The notes beneath the pieces were generated by a model. It worked only from the letters and a program-made list of their open reading frames with translations, was not told the origin of the DNA and did no database searches. The position numbers and the translations under genes are program-made. A DNA stretch of 64,000 bases, taken from NCBI RefSeq assembly GCF_011734195.1, contig NZ_JAANTH010000001.1, forward strand, positions 1,426,001-1,490,000, read 5' to 3'. The DNA comes from Halobacterium sp. R2-5. Its GTDB lineage: Archaea; Halobacteriota; Halobacteria; Halobacteriales; Halobacteriaceae. Below, piece by piece: positions 43,102-51,962 of this stretch (position 1 is the stretch's first letter; each line of letters starts with the position of its first letter).

Positions 43102-44970
43102 ATGACCGAGTTCGACTACGACGAGCTGGGGCTCGTCGCCGGGCTGGAGATCCACCAGCAGCTGGACACGGCGACGAAGCTGTTCTGCGAGTGCCCGACG
43201 GAGCTCCGGGAGCCCGAGGCGGCCGAGCGGTCGTTCACGCGCTACCTCCACCCGACGCGCTCGGAGCTCGGGGAGATCGACGAGGCCGCCCTCGAGGAGA
43301 GCAGGGTCGAACGCGAGTTCGAGTACCTCGCGTACGACACGACGTGTCTGGTCGAGGAGGACGACGAGCCGCCCCATCGCCTCGACGGGGAGGCGCTGGA
43401 CGCGGCGCTGGAGATCACGCAGCTGCTGGACATGGAGCCGGTCGACCGCGCGCACGTGATGCGGAAGGTCGTCATCGACGGGTCGAACACGTCGGGGTTC
43501 CAGCGGTCGACGCTGATCGCTCACGACGGCGAGATCGAGACCAGCGAGGGCCCCGTGGGCATCGAGGACCTGATGCTCGAGGAGGAGTCCGCCCAGCGCG
43601 TCGAGGAGCGCGAGGGCGGCGTGCAGTTCTCGCTGGACCGCCTCGGCATCCCGCTGGTGGAGATCGGCACGGACCCGGACATCTCGACGCCCGAGCAGGC
43701 CCGGGAGGCCGCCGAGCGCATCGGCATGCTGCTGCGCTCGACGGGGAAAGTCAAGCGCGGGCTCGGGACGATTCGCCAGGACGTCAACGTCTCCATCGCG
43801 GACGGCGCGCGCGTGGAGATGAAGGGCGTCCAGAGCCTCGACGACATCGACGACCTCGTGCGCGAGGAGGTCCGCCGGCAGGTCGAGCTCGTCGACATCG
43901 CCGAGGAGCTCCAGAGCAGGGACGCGAACGTCGGCGAGACGCAGGACGTCACGGACGTCTTCGCGGACACTGACTCCGGCGTCATTCGGGGCGCACTCGA
44001 CGCAGATGGCGTCGTGCACGCGGTGCCGCTGTACGGCTTCGACGGGCTGGTCGGCCGCGAGCTCCAGGACGACCGCCGGCTCGGCACGGAGTTCTCCGAC
44101 CACGCGAAGCGCCACGGCGCGGGCGGCATCTTCCACACGGACGAGCTCCCGGCGTACGGCGTCACCGACGAGGAGGTCGAAGCGCTCCGCGAGGCGGTCG
44201 GCGCGGGCGACGAGGACGCTGTCGCCATCGTCGCGGACGAGCCCGGGGTCGCGGTCGGCGCCATCGACGCGGTCGCCGAGCGCGCCCGCACCGCAATCGA
44301 GGGCGTCCCGGAAGAGACCCGCGGCGCGAACGACGACGGGACCTCGGAGTACCTGCGCCCGCTGCCGGGCGCGGCGCGGATGTACCCCGAGACGGACGTG
44401 CCACCGGTCGACCCCGACCCGTCGGAGGTCGAGACACCCGAACTTCTGACGGAGAAGACCGAGCGCTACCGGGACGACTTCGGCCTCGACGCGGGACTCG
44501 CCGAGCAGGTGGCGTACGGACGTCGCTGGCCGCTGTTCGAGGAGACGGTCGAGGCGGGCGTGGACGCCACGCTGGCCGCGCAGACGCTGGAGTCGACCGT
44601 TACTGAGCTACGCCGCGACGACGTGCCCGTCGAGAACCTCGCCGACGACCACTTCCGCGGCGTGCTCGATCTGGTCGCCGAGGGCGAACTCGCGCAGGAG
44701 GGCGTCCCCGAACTGCTGGCGGCGCTCGCCGAACGGCCCGACCGCGAGGCCGGCGAGCTCGCCGAGGAGCTCGGACTCGGCTCCGCGGGCGAGGACGAGG
44801 TCCGCGAGGCGGTCGTGGACGTCGTCGAGCGGAACAGCGAGCAGGTCGAAGAAGAGGGCATGGGCGCGTTCTCCGGCCTGATGGGCGAGTGCATGGGCGC
44901 GCTCCGCGGGAAGGCGGACGGCGACCTCGTCAGCGAGGTGCTGCGCGAGGAGATCCAGAAGCGCGCCTAA
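43102..44970 (+). CDS. gatE: Glu-tRNA(Gln) amidotransferase subunit E
   Basis: This 622-residue protein binds mischarged Glu-tRNA(Gln) and activates it for amidation with ammonia from GatD, the archaeal route to Gln-tRNA. The GatB/GatE cradle starts GLVAGLEIHQQLDTATKLFCECPT. The RKVVIDGSNTSGFQRS and GIPLVEIGTDPDI signatures follow, and then the AspRS-like insertion unique to GatE (about 280-400). A C-terminal YqeY-like tail ends the protein. GatD is not in the window. Confidence 0.97.
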   Translation: MTEFDYDELGLVAGLEIHQQLDTATKLFCECPTELREPEAAERSFTRYLHPTRSELGEIDEAALEESRVEREFEYLAYDTTCLVEEDDEPPHRLDGEALDAALEITQLLDMEPVDRAHVMRKVVIDGSNTSGFQRSTLIAHDGEIETSEGPVGIEDLMLEEESAQRVEEREGGVQFSLDRLGIPLVEIGTDPDISTPEQAREAAERIGMLLRSTGKVKRGLGTIRQDVNVSIADGARVEMKGVQSLDDIDDLVREEVRRQVELVDIAEELQSRDANVGETQDVTDVFADTDSGVIRGALDADGVVHAVPLYGFDGLVGRELQDDRRLGTEFSDHAKRHGAGGIFHTDELPAYGVTDEEVEALREAVGAGDEDAVAIVADEPGVAVGAIDAVAERARTAIEGVPEETRGANDDGTSEYLRPLPGAARMYPETDVPPVDPDPSEVETPELLTEKTERYRDDFGLDAGLAEQVAYGRRWPLFEETVEAGVDATLAAQTLESTVTELRRDDVPVENLADDHFRGVLDLVAEGELAQEGVPELLAALAERPDREAGELAEELGLGSAGEDEVREAVVDVVERNSEQVEEEGMGAFSGLMGECMGALRGKADGDLVSEVLREEIQKRA

Positions 44971-45456
44971 CTACTCGTCCGCCAGCTCTTCGAGCAGCGT
45001 CTCCAGGTCGTAGCTCTGGAGCGGGCGGGCGGTGTCCTTCTGCCGGGCGATGACGAACGTGGAGTTCGTGCGGTCGACCTCGGGGATGGCCTCGAAGTCC
45101 GAGATGAGCCGCTCGACGTCGTCGGAGTGCGGGAGCCGTGCGAGCACCATGAAGTCCGTCTCCCCCATCGTGAAGAACGTCTGCGTGACGCCCTCGACGT
45201 CGCTGATCTTCTCGCCGACGTCCTCGTAGCTGCCCTCGTAGGACGTGAGGACTTCGAGGACGACGGTGACGCCGAGGCCGAGTTCGTCGAGGTCGAGGTC
45301 GTAGAGGTCGTTCTCGACGACGCCCTGTTCGCGGAGGTTGTTCAGCCGGTAGTGGATCGTGGAGACGGGGATGTCGGTTTCCTCGTGGAGTTCCTCCGGG
45401 CTCCCGGTGCCCAGGTCCGAGATGGCCTTCAGGAGGCGCACGTCGCGTTCGTCCAT
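44971..45456 (-). CDS. Lrp/AsnC-family transcriptional regulator
   Basis: This 161-residue regulator has an N-terminal winged helix (DVRLLKAISDLGTGSPEELHEETDIPVSTIHYRLNNLREQGVV) and a C-terminal RAM/ACT-like domain (TVVLEVLTSYEG, TGETDFMVLAR-like MGETDFMVLARLP). Lrp proteins form octamers and sense amino acids or related ligands. It is divergent from the EamA exporter gene, which is a plausible target. Its stop codon abuts the gatE stop. Confidence 0.93.
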   Translation of the reverse strand: MDERDVRLLKAISDLGTGSPEELHEETDIPVSTIHYRLNNLREQGVVENDLYDLDLDELGLGVTVVLEVLTSYEGSYEDVGEKISDVEGVTQTFFTMGETDFMVLARLPHSDDVERLISDFEAIPEVDRTNSTFVIARQKDTARPLQSYDLETLLEELADE

Positions 45457-45625
45457 GCGTCACAGCATCGACGGTGGCGAGGATAAGCCTGTGGGAGTCG
45501 GCTACAACGTCTCCGCGAGAAAATTGTCTGCGACACCAATGAAAGAACGTTATATTGTTCTCCAATCCAGTGGCAGCAGATTCTTTGAAGAAAACTCTAA
45601 TATATCTCTGGCTGTTTGTAGAAAT
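45457..45625. promoter_or_regulatory. Lrp/EamA divergent control region
   Basis: The half near the EamA gene is strongly AT-rich. It holds AGAAC-N8-GTTCT around 45545-45563 and a TAATATAT core (about 45597-45604), 22-29 nt before the ATG at 45626. The inverted repeat is a candidate Lrp site. Confidence 0.45.
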
Positions 45626-46558
45626 ATGAGCTACCGACGCCCCCGGTTGGGCGTTTCCCCCGCGGCCGTGATGTTCCTCGCGCTCGCCGCCATCTGGGGG
45701 ACCTCGTTCCCAGCCATCGAAATCGGGCTGCACACCGTCCCAGCCCTGTCGTTCGCCGCCATCAGGTACAGCGCCGCCGGCCTCATCATCCTCGGGTACG
45801 CCGCCCACGTCACCGACCGCTGGCGGCCCCGCGGCACCGAGGAGTGGCTGGCCGTCAGCGTCGCCGGCCTCCTCGTCATCGCCGTCTACCACGGCCTCCT
45901 CTACCTCGGGGAGCTCCGCGTCTCCGGCGCCATCGCCGCCATCGTCGTCAGCCTCTCGCCCGTCCTCACCGCCGGGCTGGCGAGCGTCCTCCTCGACACC
46001 GACGTCGACCTCGTCGAGGGGCTCGGCCTGCTCGCCGGGTTCGCGGGCGTCTTCATCGTCGCCTCCCCGGGCGGCGGCGGCACCGACCTGCTCGGCGTCG
46101 CGCTCGTCTTCGGCGGCGCCGTCGCGTTCGCGCTCGGCGCCGTCCTCGCGCGCCCGCTGTCGACGGACCTCCCGGTCGAGACGATGGAGGCGTGGGCGAT
46201 GCTGCTCGGCTCCGGCGTGCTCTGGATCGGCGCGGGCGCCCGCGGCGAGTCCCTCGTCGGCGTCGAGTGGACGCTCCCCGCGCTCGCCAGCCTCGCGTAC
46301 CTCACACTCGTCGCGGGCTGTCTCGGCTTCCTGCTGTACTTCGAGCTGCTCGACCGCATCGGCGCCGCCGAGCTCCACCTCGTCGGCTACCTCGAGCCCG
46401 TCGTCGCCGCGCTGATGGCGTGGGCGCTGCTCGGGCAGGTCGTCGGCTCGCAGGCGCTGGCCGGCTTCGCCGCCATCTTCCTCGGGTTCGCGCTGCTCGA
46501 ACGCGACGTCCTCTTCGAGGCCGCCGTCACCACCGCCGACGCCGTCCGCTCCCACTAG
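45626..46558 (+). CDS. EamA/DMT-family transporter
   Basis: This 310-residue protein has ten membrane helices in two EamA repeats. WGTSFPAIEIGL in helix 1 and the second repeat starting LLGVALVFGGAVAFALGAVLAR are typical. EamA proteins export amino acids, metabolites or drugs. The divergent Lrp gene suggests amino-acid export, which is inference. The true start is the ATG at 45626, and the frame upstream lacks coding character. Confidence 0.92.
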   Translation: MSYRRPRLGVSPAAVMFLALAAIWGTSFPAIEIGLHTVPALSFAAIRYSAAGLIILGYAAHVTDRWRPRGTEEWLAVSVAGLLVIAVYHGLLYLGELRVSGAIAAIVVSLSPVLTAGLASVLLDTDVDLVEGLGLLAGFAGVFIVASPGGGGTDLLGVALVFGGAVAFALGAVLARPLSTDLPVETMEAWAMLLGSGVLWIGAGARGESLVGVEWTLPALASLAYLTLVAGCLGFLLYFELLDRIGAAELHLVGYLEPVVAALMAWALLGQVVGSQALAGFAAIFLGFALLERDVLFEAAVTTADAVRSH

Positions 46559-46606
46559 GCGGGACCGTCCCCTACAGTTAACGCGGTCCGTTTCGAACCC
46601 CTCGAC

Positions 46607-47059
46607 GTGACCGTCTACTTCGAAGATCTCGACGAGGGCGACGTCCTGGAGTTCGGGACGTACGACGTCACCGAGGCCGAAATCGTGGAGTTCGCCGAGC
46701 GGTACGACCCGCAGTGGTTCCACACCCAGCCCGAGCGCGCTCGCGAGGAGTCGCACTTCGGCGACCTCGCGGCCTCCGGCTGGCACACCGCCGCGATGGC
46801 GATGCGGCTCGTCGTCGACGGCCACTACAGCGAAGCCGCCGGGCTCGGCGCGCTCGGCATCGAACGCCTGCGCTGGCCGAACCCCACGGTGCCCGGCGAC
46901 TCGCTGTCCGTCACCGTCGAGATCGTCGAGACCCGACGCTCCGAGAGCGACCCCAGCCGCGGGCTCGTCACCCTCGACCACGTCGTCACGAACCAGGACG
47001 GCGAAGTCAAACTGGAGATGTGTCCCACCGTGATGTACGCCTGCCGGAACGTCGAGTGA
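46607..47059 (+). CDS. MaoC-like hot-dog dehydratase
   Basis: This 150-residue protein has the hot-dog fold of MaoC/(R)-specific enoyl-CoA hydratases. YFEDLDEGDVLEFGTYDVTEAEIVEFAERYDPQWFH ends in the Asp and His of the active site, and FGDLAASGWHTAAMAMRL is the second helix region. Substrates are CoA thioesters of short acids, but the exact one is unknown. The start at 46607 is a GTG. Confidence 0.9.
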   Translation: MTVYFEDLDEGDVLEFGTYDVTEAEIVEFAERYDPQWFHTQPERAREESHFGDLAASGWHTAAMAMRLVVDGHYSEAAGLGALGIERLRWPNPTVPGDSLSVTVEIVETRRSESDPSRGLVTLDHVVTNQDGEVKLEMCPTVMYACRNVE

Positions 47060-47140
47060 GACCGCATCCGGGCGAGGATAGCTACAATAGGCTGAATAGC
47101 TTCCTCTCACCGAACGGTCCTCCGCCGCCAGCGGCGCGGA

Positions 47141-47165
47141 CGTCTCGGGGAGTCTGGCCGAGACG
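47141..47165 (+). promoter_or_regulatory. hairpin upstream of the MinD-like gene
   Basis: CGTCTCGG (47141-47148) and CCGAGACG (47158-47165) form a perfect 8-bp inverted repeat with a 9-nt loop, in the 156-nt spacer between the MaoC and MinD-like genes. It could be an operator or a terminator. Confidence 0.35.
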
Positions 47166-47215
47166 CGACGACGACGCCCCGACGTTCAAGTGAGAAGACG
47201 CGACCACTCCGTCGC

Positions 47216-47824
47216 GTGCTGGCAGTCGTCGGCGGGAAGGGGGGCAGCGGGAAGACCACCACCGCGCTCGGGGTCGCGGGCGCGCTCGTCGAGCGGCGGC
47301 GCCGACCGCTCGTCGTGGACTGCGACCTCGACGCGCCGAACCTCCACCTGCGCGCGGGCGTCCCGCGGGACCCGGGCGTGGACGCCGCCGAAGCCGGGGC
47401 CCCCAGCCACGAGTCGCCCGTCGTGCCCGGTGCGGACGTGCTCCCCGCGGGGAGTGCGGACGGCGACGACCTCGACCGCGCGCTCGCCTCGCTGCCCGAG
47501 CATCGGCCGGTACTGCTCGACTGCCCCGCGGGCGCCAGTGAGGCCGCCGTGCGTCCGCTGCGCGCGGCCGACGCCTGCCTCGTCGTCGCGACCGACAGCC
47601 GCGAGGGCGTCGAGGACGCGGTCAAGACGACGGCGATGGCGCGCGCCGTGAACACGCCAGTGCGGGCGGTCGCCGTCTCGCAGTCGCCGAGGGTCCCCGA
47701 CGGCCTCGCGGACGCGACTGTCGCGGACGTAATCCCGGTTCCAGCGGCCGGTTCCCCGCTCAGCGCCCGCGAGACGTCCGCTGCGTACGCGACGCTCGCC
47801 GGCTACGCGGAGCCCAATACTTAA
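47216..47824 (+). CDS. MinD/ParA-like ATPase
   Basis: This 202-residue P-loop protein has the deviant Walker A GGKGGSGKTT of the MinD/ParA/SIMIBI class. The switch region is VVDCDLDAPNLHLR, then VLLDCPAG and VATDSREGVEDAV. It is shorter than true MinD (about 260 residues) and lacks an evident C-terminal amphipathic membrane-targeting helix. The role could be partitioning, cell positioning or regulation of its partner. It is followed after 27 nt by a RecA-fold protein. Confidence 0.85.
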   Translation: MLAVVGGKGGSGKTTTALGVAGALVERRRRPLVVDCDLDAPNLHLRAGVPRDPGVDAAEAGAPSHESPVVPGADVLPAGSADGDDLDRALASLPEHRPVLLDCPAGASEAAVRPLRAADACLVVATDSREGVEDAVKTTAMARAVNTPVRAVAVSQSPRVPDGLADATVADVIPVPAAGSPLSARETSAAYATLAGYAEPNT

Positions 47825-47851
47825 CCTCCGTCCGGCCCCAACGGTGGACGC

Positions 47852-48478
47852 ATGCGCGAGCGGCTCTCCACGGGGGTGGACGTCCTCGACCGGGAACTCG
47901 GCGGCGGGGTTCCGGCCGGGACGGTGGTGGCCTACGAGGCCCCGCCGGCGAGTCAGGGAGAGCTGCTGCTGTACGAACTCACGCGCCCGCGGCCCACGCT
48001 GTACCTCACCACGAACCGCACCGAGCAGGCCGTCCGCGACGCGTTCGAGGCGACCGACGCCCCGACCGGCGACCCGGAAGTCGGCTACATCCCGGGCGCG
48101 GACGCCATCGAGAACGCGCGCCGCGCGTTCCGCAGCGTCCCCCCGGAGTCGACCGTCATCATCGACCCCGCGGACGCTCTCGAACGAGCGGACCGCGGGC
48201 GCTACGAGAACTTCCTCAACGAGCTCGGCAACCACATGCGGAACGTCGGCGGCATCGCCGTCCTCCACTGTCTCCACACCGACGACGACCCCGGCCTCCG
48301 CGGCACCACCGAGCACATGGCTGACGTCGTGTTCCGGCTGCGCGTCGAGGAGGACAACGACGAACTGGAGACGCGGCTGACCGTCCCGAAGTTCCGCGGC
48401 GGGAGCGCGCTCGACTCCTCGATAAAGCTGAACCTGGGCGAGCGCGTGCAGGTCGACACCAGCCGCGACATCGCGTAG
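47852..48478 (+). CDS. RAD55/KaiC-like RecA-fold protein with degenerate Walker A
   Basis: This 208-residue protein resembles the haloarchaeal HTR-like/RAD55 group of RecA-superfamily proteins. The opening STGVDVLDRELGGGVPAGTVV is the KaiC/RadA-like start. The P-loop position reads APPASQGELL and lacks the GK[ST] needed to bind phosphate. A Walker B-like strand VIIDPADAL and HMADVVFRLR are present. It may bind a partner rather than hydrolyse ATP. The pairing with a MinD-like ATPase suggests a two-part system; function is unknown. Confidence 0.8.
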   Translation: MRERLSTGVDVLDRELGGGVPAGTVVAYEAPPASQGELLLYELTRPRPTLYLTTNRTEQAVRDAFEATDAPTGDPEVGYIPGADAIENARRAFRSVPPESTVIIDPADALERADRGRYENFLNELGNHMRNVGGIAVLHCLHTDDDPGLRGTTEHMADVVFRLRVEEDNDELETRLTVPKFRGGSALDSSIKLNLGERVQVDTSRDIA

Positions 48479-48526
48479 CACGAGGCCGAGCGGCCGGGTC
48501 GTCGCTACGAACCGCGAGAACCGAGC

Positions 48527-49450
48527 TTACTCCTCGTCGACGTCGAGCTCTTCGACGATCTCCTCGGCGTCGACGTCGGCGTCTTCGAGGGCGTCCTCGA
48601 CGTCGCCGAGGTCCTCACCGCCCATACCGCCCATGCCGCCGCCCATCATGCCGGGCATGCCAGCGGGCTGGCCGTCGATGATCTCCTGGACGATGACGCG
48701 GTCGATCTCCAGCATGTCGATGATCTGGTTGAGGATCTGGTCCTTGCCCATCATCCACTGCTGGTTGAACTGGAGCTGCGGGGACTGCTCGATGTAGAGC
48801 GTCTCCTTCTCGACGGTCTCCGCGGTGGTCTCCGTCTCGCCGTCCTCGCCCTCCTCGGTGACTTCCTCCTCGACCTCGTCGGTCTCGAGGTGCATGTCGA
48901 GTTCCGCGTCGAAGTACATCTTCAGGAGGCCGCGGGCCTTCTCGACGGTGTCCTCGACCTCGTCGAGAATCTCGTACTCGTACTCGACGTCCTCGCCGGC
49001 GAGCGGGTGGTTGAAGTCGACGCGCGCGCGGCCGCCGATGACGGCCTCGACGTGGCCGTGCTCGCCCTCGATGTCGACGTGAGCGCCCGGATAGCGGTCG
49101 TCCTCGGGAATCTTGTTCGCGGAGATCGTGCGAACCTCCTCGTCGTCGTACTCCCCGAACGCCTGCTCGACGACGACCTCGCCGGTGTCGCCGACCTCCT
49201 TGCCGACGAGGTCGTCCTCGACGTCCTCGAAGATGTGGCCCTCACCGATGACGATGGTGCGCGGGGAGAAGTCCTGCTCGTCGGTGTCGACGCCCTCCTC
49301 CTCGGCGACCTCCTCGTCGGTCGTGTCGACGAGTTCACCGCTGTCGACCGTGTAGGCGGTGTAGGCGAGTTCGACGAAGTCGCCCTCCTGGAGTCCGCCC
49401 TGTTCTGCCTCGGATTCGTCGGCCGTCTCGGCCTCACTTTCGTCGCTCAT
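48527..49450 (-). CDS. SlyD-type FKBP peptidyl-prolyl isomerase
   Basis: This 307-residue protein has an acidic leader, then an FKBP domain (DFVELAYTAYTVDSGELVDTT) with an inserted-in-flap chaperone domain of the SlyD kind (VDIEGEHGHVEAVIGGRARVDFNHPLAG). A long C-terminal extension is specific to archaeal long-type FKBPs. Near its end is a Met/Gly-rich stretch (MPGMMGGGMGGMGG), then an acidic tail. The enzyme speeds proline isomerisation and assists folding. CTTAAG at 49475-49480 is a fitting TATA box for the ATG at 49450. Confidence 0.93.
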   Translation of the reverse strand: MSDESEAETADESEAEQGGLQEGDFVELAYTAYTVDSGELVDTTDEEVAEEEGVDTDEQDFSPRTIVIGEGHIFEDVEDDLVGKEVGDTGEVVVEQAFGEYDDEEVRTISANKIPEDDRYPGAHVDIEGEHGHVEAVIGGRARVDFNHPLAGEDVEYEYEILDEVEDTVEKARGLLKMYFDAELDMHLETDEVEEEVTEEGEDGETETTAETVEKETLYIEQSPQLQFNQQWMMGKDQILNQIIDMLEIDRVIVQEIIDGQPAGMPGMMGGGMGGMGGEDLGDVEDALEDADVDAEEIVEELDVDEE

Positions 49451-49474
49451 ACCAGTACGCACTCCCGTTCCACC

Positions 49475-49480
49475 CTTAAG
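49475..49480 (-). promoter_or_regulatory. TATA-like box of the FKBP gene
   Basis: CTTAAG lies 25-30 nt upstream of the start at 49450. Confidence 0.45.
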
Positions 49481-49630
49481 AATCACGTTTCGCCGACGCG
49501 AGCGGCGGCGAGGCTGGTGCGGTCACCGATTCTCCGTTAAGGACACGAGGGCGTCGTGTCCGGTGAGACGAATCGCTTCGAAGTGGAACGCGTCCGGCCG
49601 TACTCCCATCGAGTGGTGGGAAGCGCGACG

Positions 49631-49635
49631 TTTTT
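49631..49635 (+). promoter_or_regulatory. T-rich core promoter of the CYTH gene
   Basis: TTTTT lies 26-30 nt before the ATG at 49661, supporting that start over the longer frame from 49556. Confidence 0.4.
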
Positions 49636-49660
49636 CCGGGGCGGCCGCGAGCACTCGGCC

Positions 49661-50278
49661 ATGTACGAAGTGGAAGTGAAGGTGCCTGCGAGCCACGACG
49701 CCGTCCGCGCGGCGCTCGCGGACGCCGGCGCCGAGCCTGCGGGCACGGTCGCGCAGGCGGACACGTACTTCGACGCGCCACACCGCGAGTTCGCGGAGAC
49801 CGACGAGGCGCTGCGCGTGCGTCGCGTCGCGAACGCTGCCGAGTCCTTCGAGCGAGACCCGGGCGAGAATCTCGGAACAGCTATCGACGCGGTGCTGGAC
49901 GGCGAGTACCGCGCTGACGGAGAGTCCCGAGTGACGTACAAGGGCCCGCTGCTGGAGGCCGAGTCGAAGACCCGCGAGGAGTTCGAGACGAGCGTCGCCA
50001 GCGGCGCCGAGATGCGGGACATCCTCGACCGGCTCGGGTTCGCGCCCGCTGCCACGGTACGCAAGCTCCGCGAGACCCACCACGTGGACGGGTTCGAGGT
50101 GCTGCTCGACGCCGTCGAGGACGTCGGCGAGTACGTCGAAGTGGAGACCGAAGTCGAGACGGACGCGGACGTCGAGGCCGCGCGCGAGGACGCGTACGCT
50201 CTCCTCCGGGAACTCGGCCTCGACCCCGCGGACCAGATTCGCACCTCCTACCTCGGGCTCAAGCTCGACGGCGCCTGA
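49661..50278 (+). CDS. CYTH-domain protein (CyaB/thiamine-triphosphatase superfamily)
   Basis: This 205-residue protein starts with the CYTH signature MYEVEVKVPA (the ExExK motif). Its beta-strands line a tunnel that binds triphosphate and metal, marked by ALRVRRV, RVTYKGP, REEFE, VRKLRETHH and YVEVETEVE. Family members include CyaB-type adenylate cyclases and inorganic triphosphatases. Archaeal ones are of uncertain substrate, and I would not claim cAMP synthesis. Confidence 0.9.
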   Translation: MYEVEVKVPASHDAVRAALADAGAEPAGTVAQADTYFDAPHREFAETDEALRVRRVANAAESFERDPGENLGTAIDAVLDGEYRADGESRVTYKGPLLEAESKTREEFETSVASGAEMRDILDRLGFAPAATVRKLRETHHVDGFEVLLDAVEDVGEYVEVETEVETDADVEAAREDAYALLRELGLDPADQIRTSYLGLKLDGA

Positions 50279-50323
50279 CGGTATGCGCGTAGAGCATATT
50301 CTCTCTCCCCGTTCTTTTCGCAA

Positions 50324-50332
50324 GTTATAGAA
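50324..50332 (+). promoter_or_regulatory. TATA box of mat
   Basis: AGTTATAGA lies 25-33 nt before the ATG at 50357. Confidence 0.45.
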
Positions 50333-50356
50333 GCGGAGGCGGGCAACACTTGCGCA

Positions 50357-51577
50357 ATGACCGAGCGGAACATCCAAGTGCAGTCTCTCGACCGCGGCGC
50401 GGTCGAGGACGAGGAAGTCGAAATCGTCGAGCGAAAAGGGCTCGGCCACCCGGACTCCATCTGCGACGGCATCGCCGAACACGTCTGCGAGCGGCTCGCC
50501 CGCGAGTACCTCGACCGCGTCGGCGAAGTCCTCCACTTCAACACCGACGAGACCCAGCTCGTCGCCGGCACCGCCGCGCCAGCGTTCGGTGGCGGCGAAG
50601 TCATCGACCCCATCTACATCCTCGTCGTCGGACGTGCGACCAGCCACTACGTCGCCGACGACGGCACCGAGTACAACGTCCCCGTCGAATCCATCGCGCT
50701 CGACGCAGCCCGCGACTACCTCCGCGAGAACTTCCCGAACCTCGACCTCGAAACCGACGTCATCGTCGACGTCAAACTCGGCGAAGGCTCTGGCGACCTC
50801 CAGGAAGTGTTCGTCGAGGACGGCCCCGCCGTCCCGATGGCCAACGACACCAGCTTCGGGGTCGGCCACGCCCCCCTCACGGAGACCGAGCAGGTCGTCT
50901 ACGAGACCGAACAGTCCCTCAACGGCGACTACGGCGACGCCCACCCCGCCATCGGCGAGGACGTCAAAGTCATGGGGAAACGCGAGGGCGACCACATCGA
51001 CATCACCGTCGCCGCCGCGCTCGTCGACGCCTACGTCGACGACCTCGAGGACTACAAGGCCGAAGTCGCGGGCGTCCGCGAGCACGTCCACGACCTCGCC
51101 ACCGACCTCACCGACCGCGACGTCACCGTCCACGTCAACACCGCCGACGACTACGGCGCCGGCTCCATCTACCTCACCACCACGGGTACGAGCGCCGAAC
51201 AGGGCGACGACGGCAGCGTCGGCCGCGGCAACCGCGCCAACGGCCTCATCACCCCGAACCGCTCGATGAGCATGGAAGCCACCTCCGGGAAGAACCCCGT
51301 CAACCACATCGGGAAGATCTACAACCTCGTCTCCACCGAAATCGCCGAGAGCATCGTCGACGACGTCGACGGTATCCGCGACCTCCGCGTCCGCCTACTC
51401 TCCCAGATCGGCCGCCCCATCGACCAGCCCCACGTCGCCGACGTCCACGTTGTCACCGAAGACGGCCTCGACGTCGCCGACGTCGAGCTCGACATTCAGG
51501 CCATCGTCGACGACGAACTCGCCGCCATCACAGACATCACCCAGCGCGTCATCGACGGCAAACTCGATACCTTCTAA
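50357..51577 (+). CDS. mat: archaeal S-adenosylmethionine synthetase
   Basis: This 406-residue enzyme makes S-adenosylmethionine from methionine and ATP. It is of the archaeal type, which diverged strongly from bacterial Met[21 protein letters not shown] at the start, [24 protein letters not shown] and [35 protein letters not shown]. The product feeds several methyltransferases in this window (TrmO, Dph5, Trm5-like, UbiE-like). Confidence 0.97.
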   Translation: MTERNIQVQSLDRGAVEDEEVEIVERKGLGHPDSICDGIAEHVCERLAREYLDRVGEVLHFNTDETQLVAGTAAPAFGGGEVIDPIYILVVGRATSHYVADDGTEYNVPVESIALDAARDYLRENFPNLDLETDVIVDVKLGEGSGDLQEVFVEDGPAVPMANDTSFGVGHAPLTETEQVVYETEQSLNGDYGDAHPAIGEDVKVMGKREGDHIDITVAAALVDAYVDDLEDYKAEVAGVREHVHDLATDLTDRDVTVHVNTADDYGAGSIYLTTTGTSAEQGDDGSVGRGNRANGLITPNRSMSMEATSGKNPVNHIGKIYNLVSTEIAESIVDDVDGIRDLRVRLLSQIGRPIDQPHVADVHVVTEDGLDVADVELDIQAIVDDELAAITDITQRVIDGKLDTF

Positions 51578-51962
51578 ACGACCTTTTGCGCTGCGCGAGC
51601 GGCCTTCGGCCGCTCGCTCGGCAAAAGCTCGGCCAAAAGCACTCCTTCTTCGCTCCACTGCGTTCCGCTCAGTCGTCGGCCTGCGCTCACTCGCTTCGCT
51701 CGTTCGCGCAGCGAACCGCTCGCCTCGGGCTCGTTCGAGCCACTCGGCTCGCGGATGCCAGTCCTTCGGCTGCGTAGGTTCAAGTACCAGAACGGAACCA
51801 ACCATGCGCGTGACTTGACGACTGGCGCGAGTCCGGCCGAGACGGGAGCGCGGCGAGCCGGCTCGCACTGCGGAGCCGCCTGCTCGAATCCACCCCGGTC
51901 TGCGAGTGTTCCAGCCGCCGGCAGGCGATAGGTGTTTACTGTCGGGTCGGTTTGCTTCGACC
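51578..51962. other. 385-nt gene-free spacer with strong palindromes
   Basis: No gene is supported here. GCGAGCGGCC (51595-51604) and GGCCGCTCGC (51608-51617) form a perfect 10-bp stem with a TTC loop. The outer CTTTTGC (51582-51588) and GCAAAAG (51621-51627) extend it, so it may be the mat terminator. Beyond it the sequence is made of short inverted GCTCG/CGAGC units. A tRNA-like TCGAATCC near 51885 does not belong to a foldable tRNA. Confidence 0.5.

Noticed and set aside
51870-51950. Possible tRNA or split tRNA (TCGAATCC near 51885)
   Set aside because: No acceptor or T-stem pairing could be made on either strand, and no anticodon arm follows.
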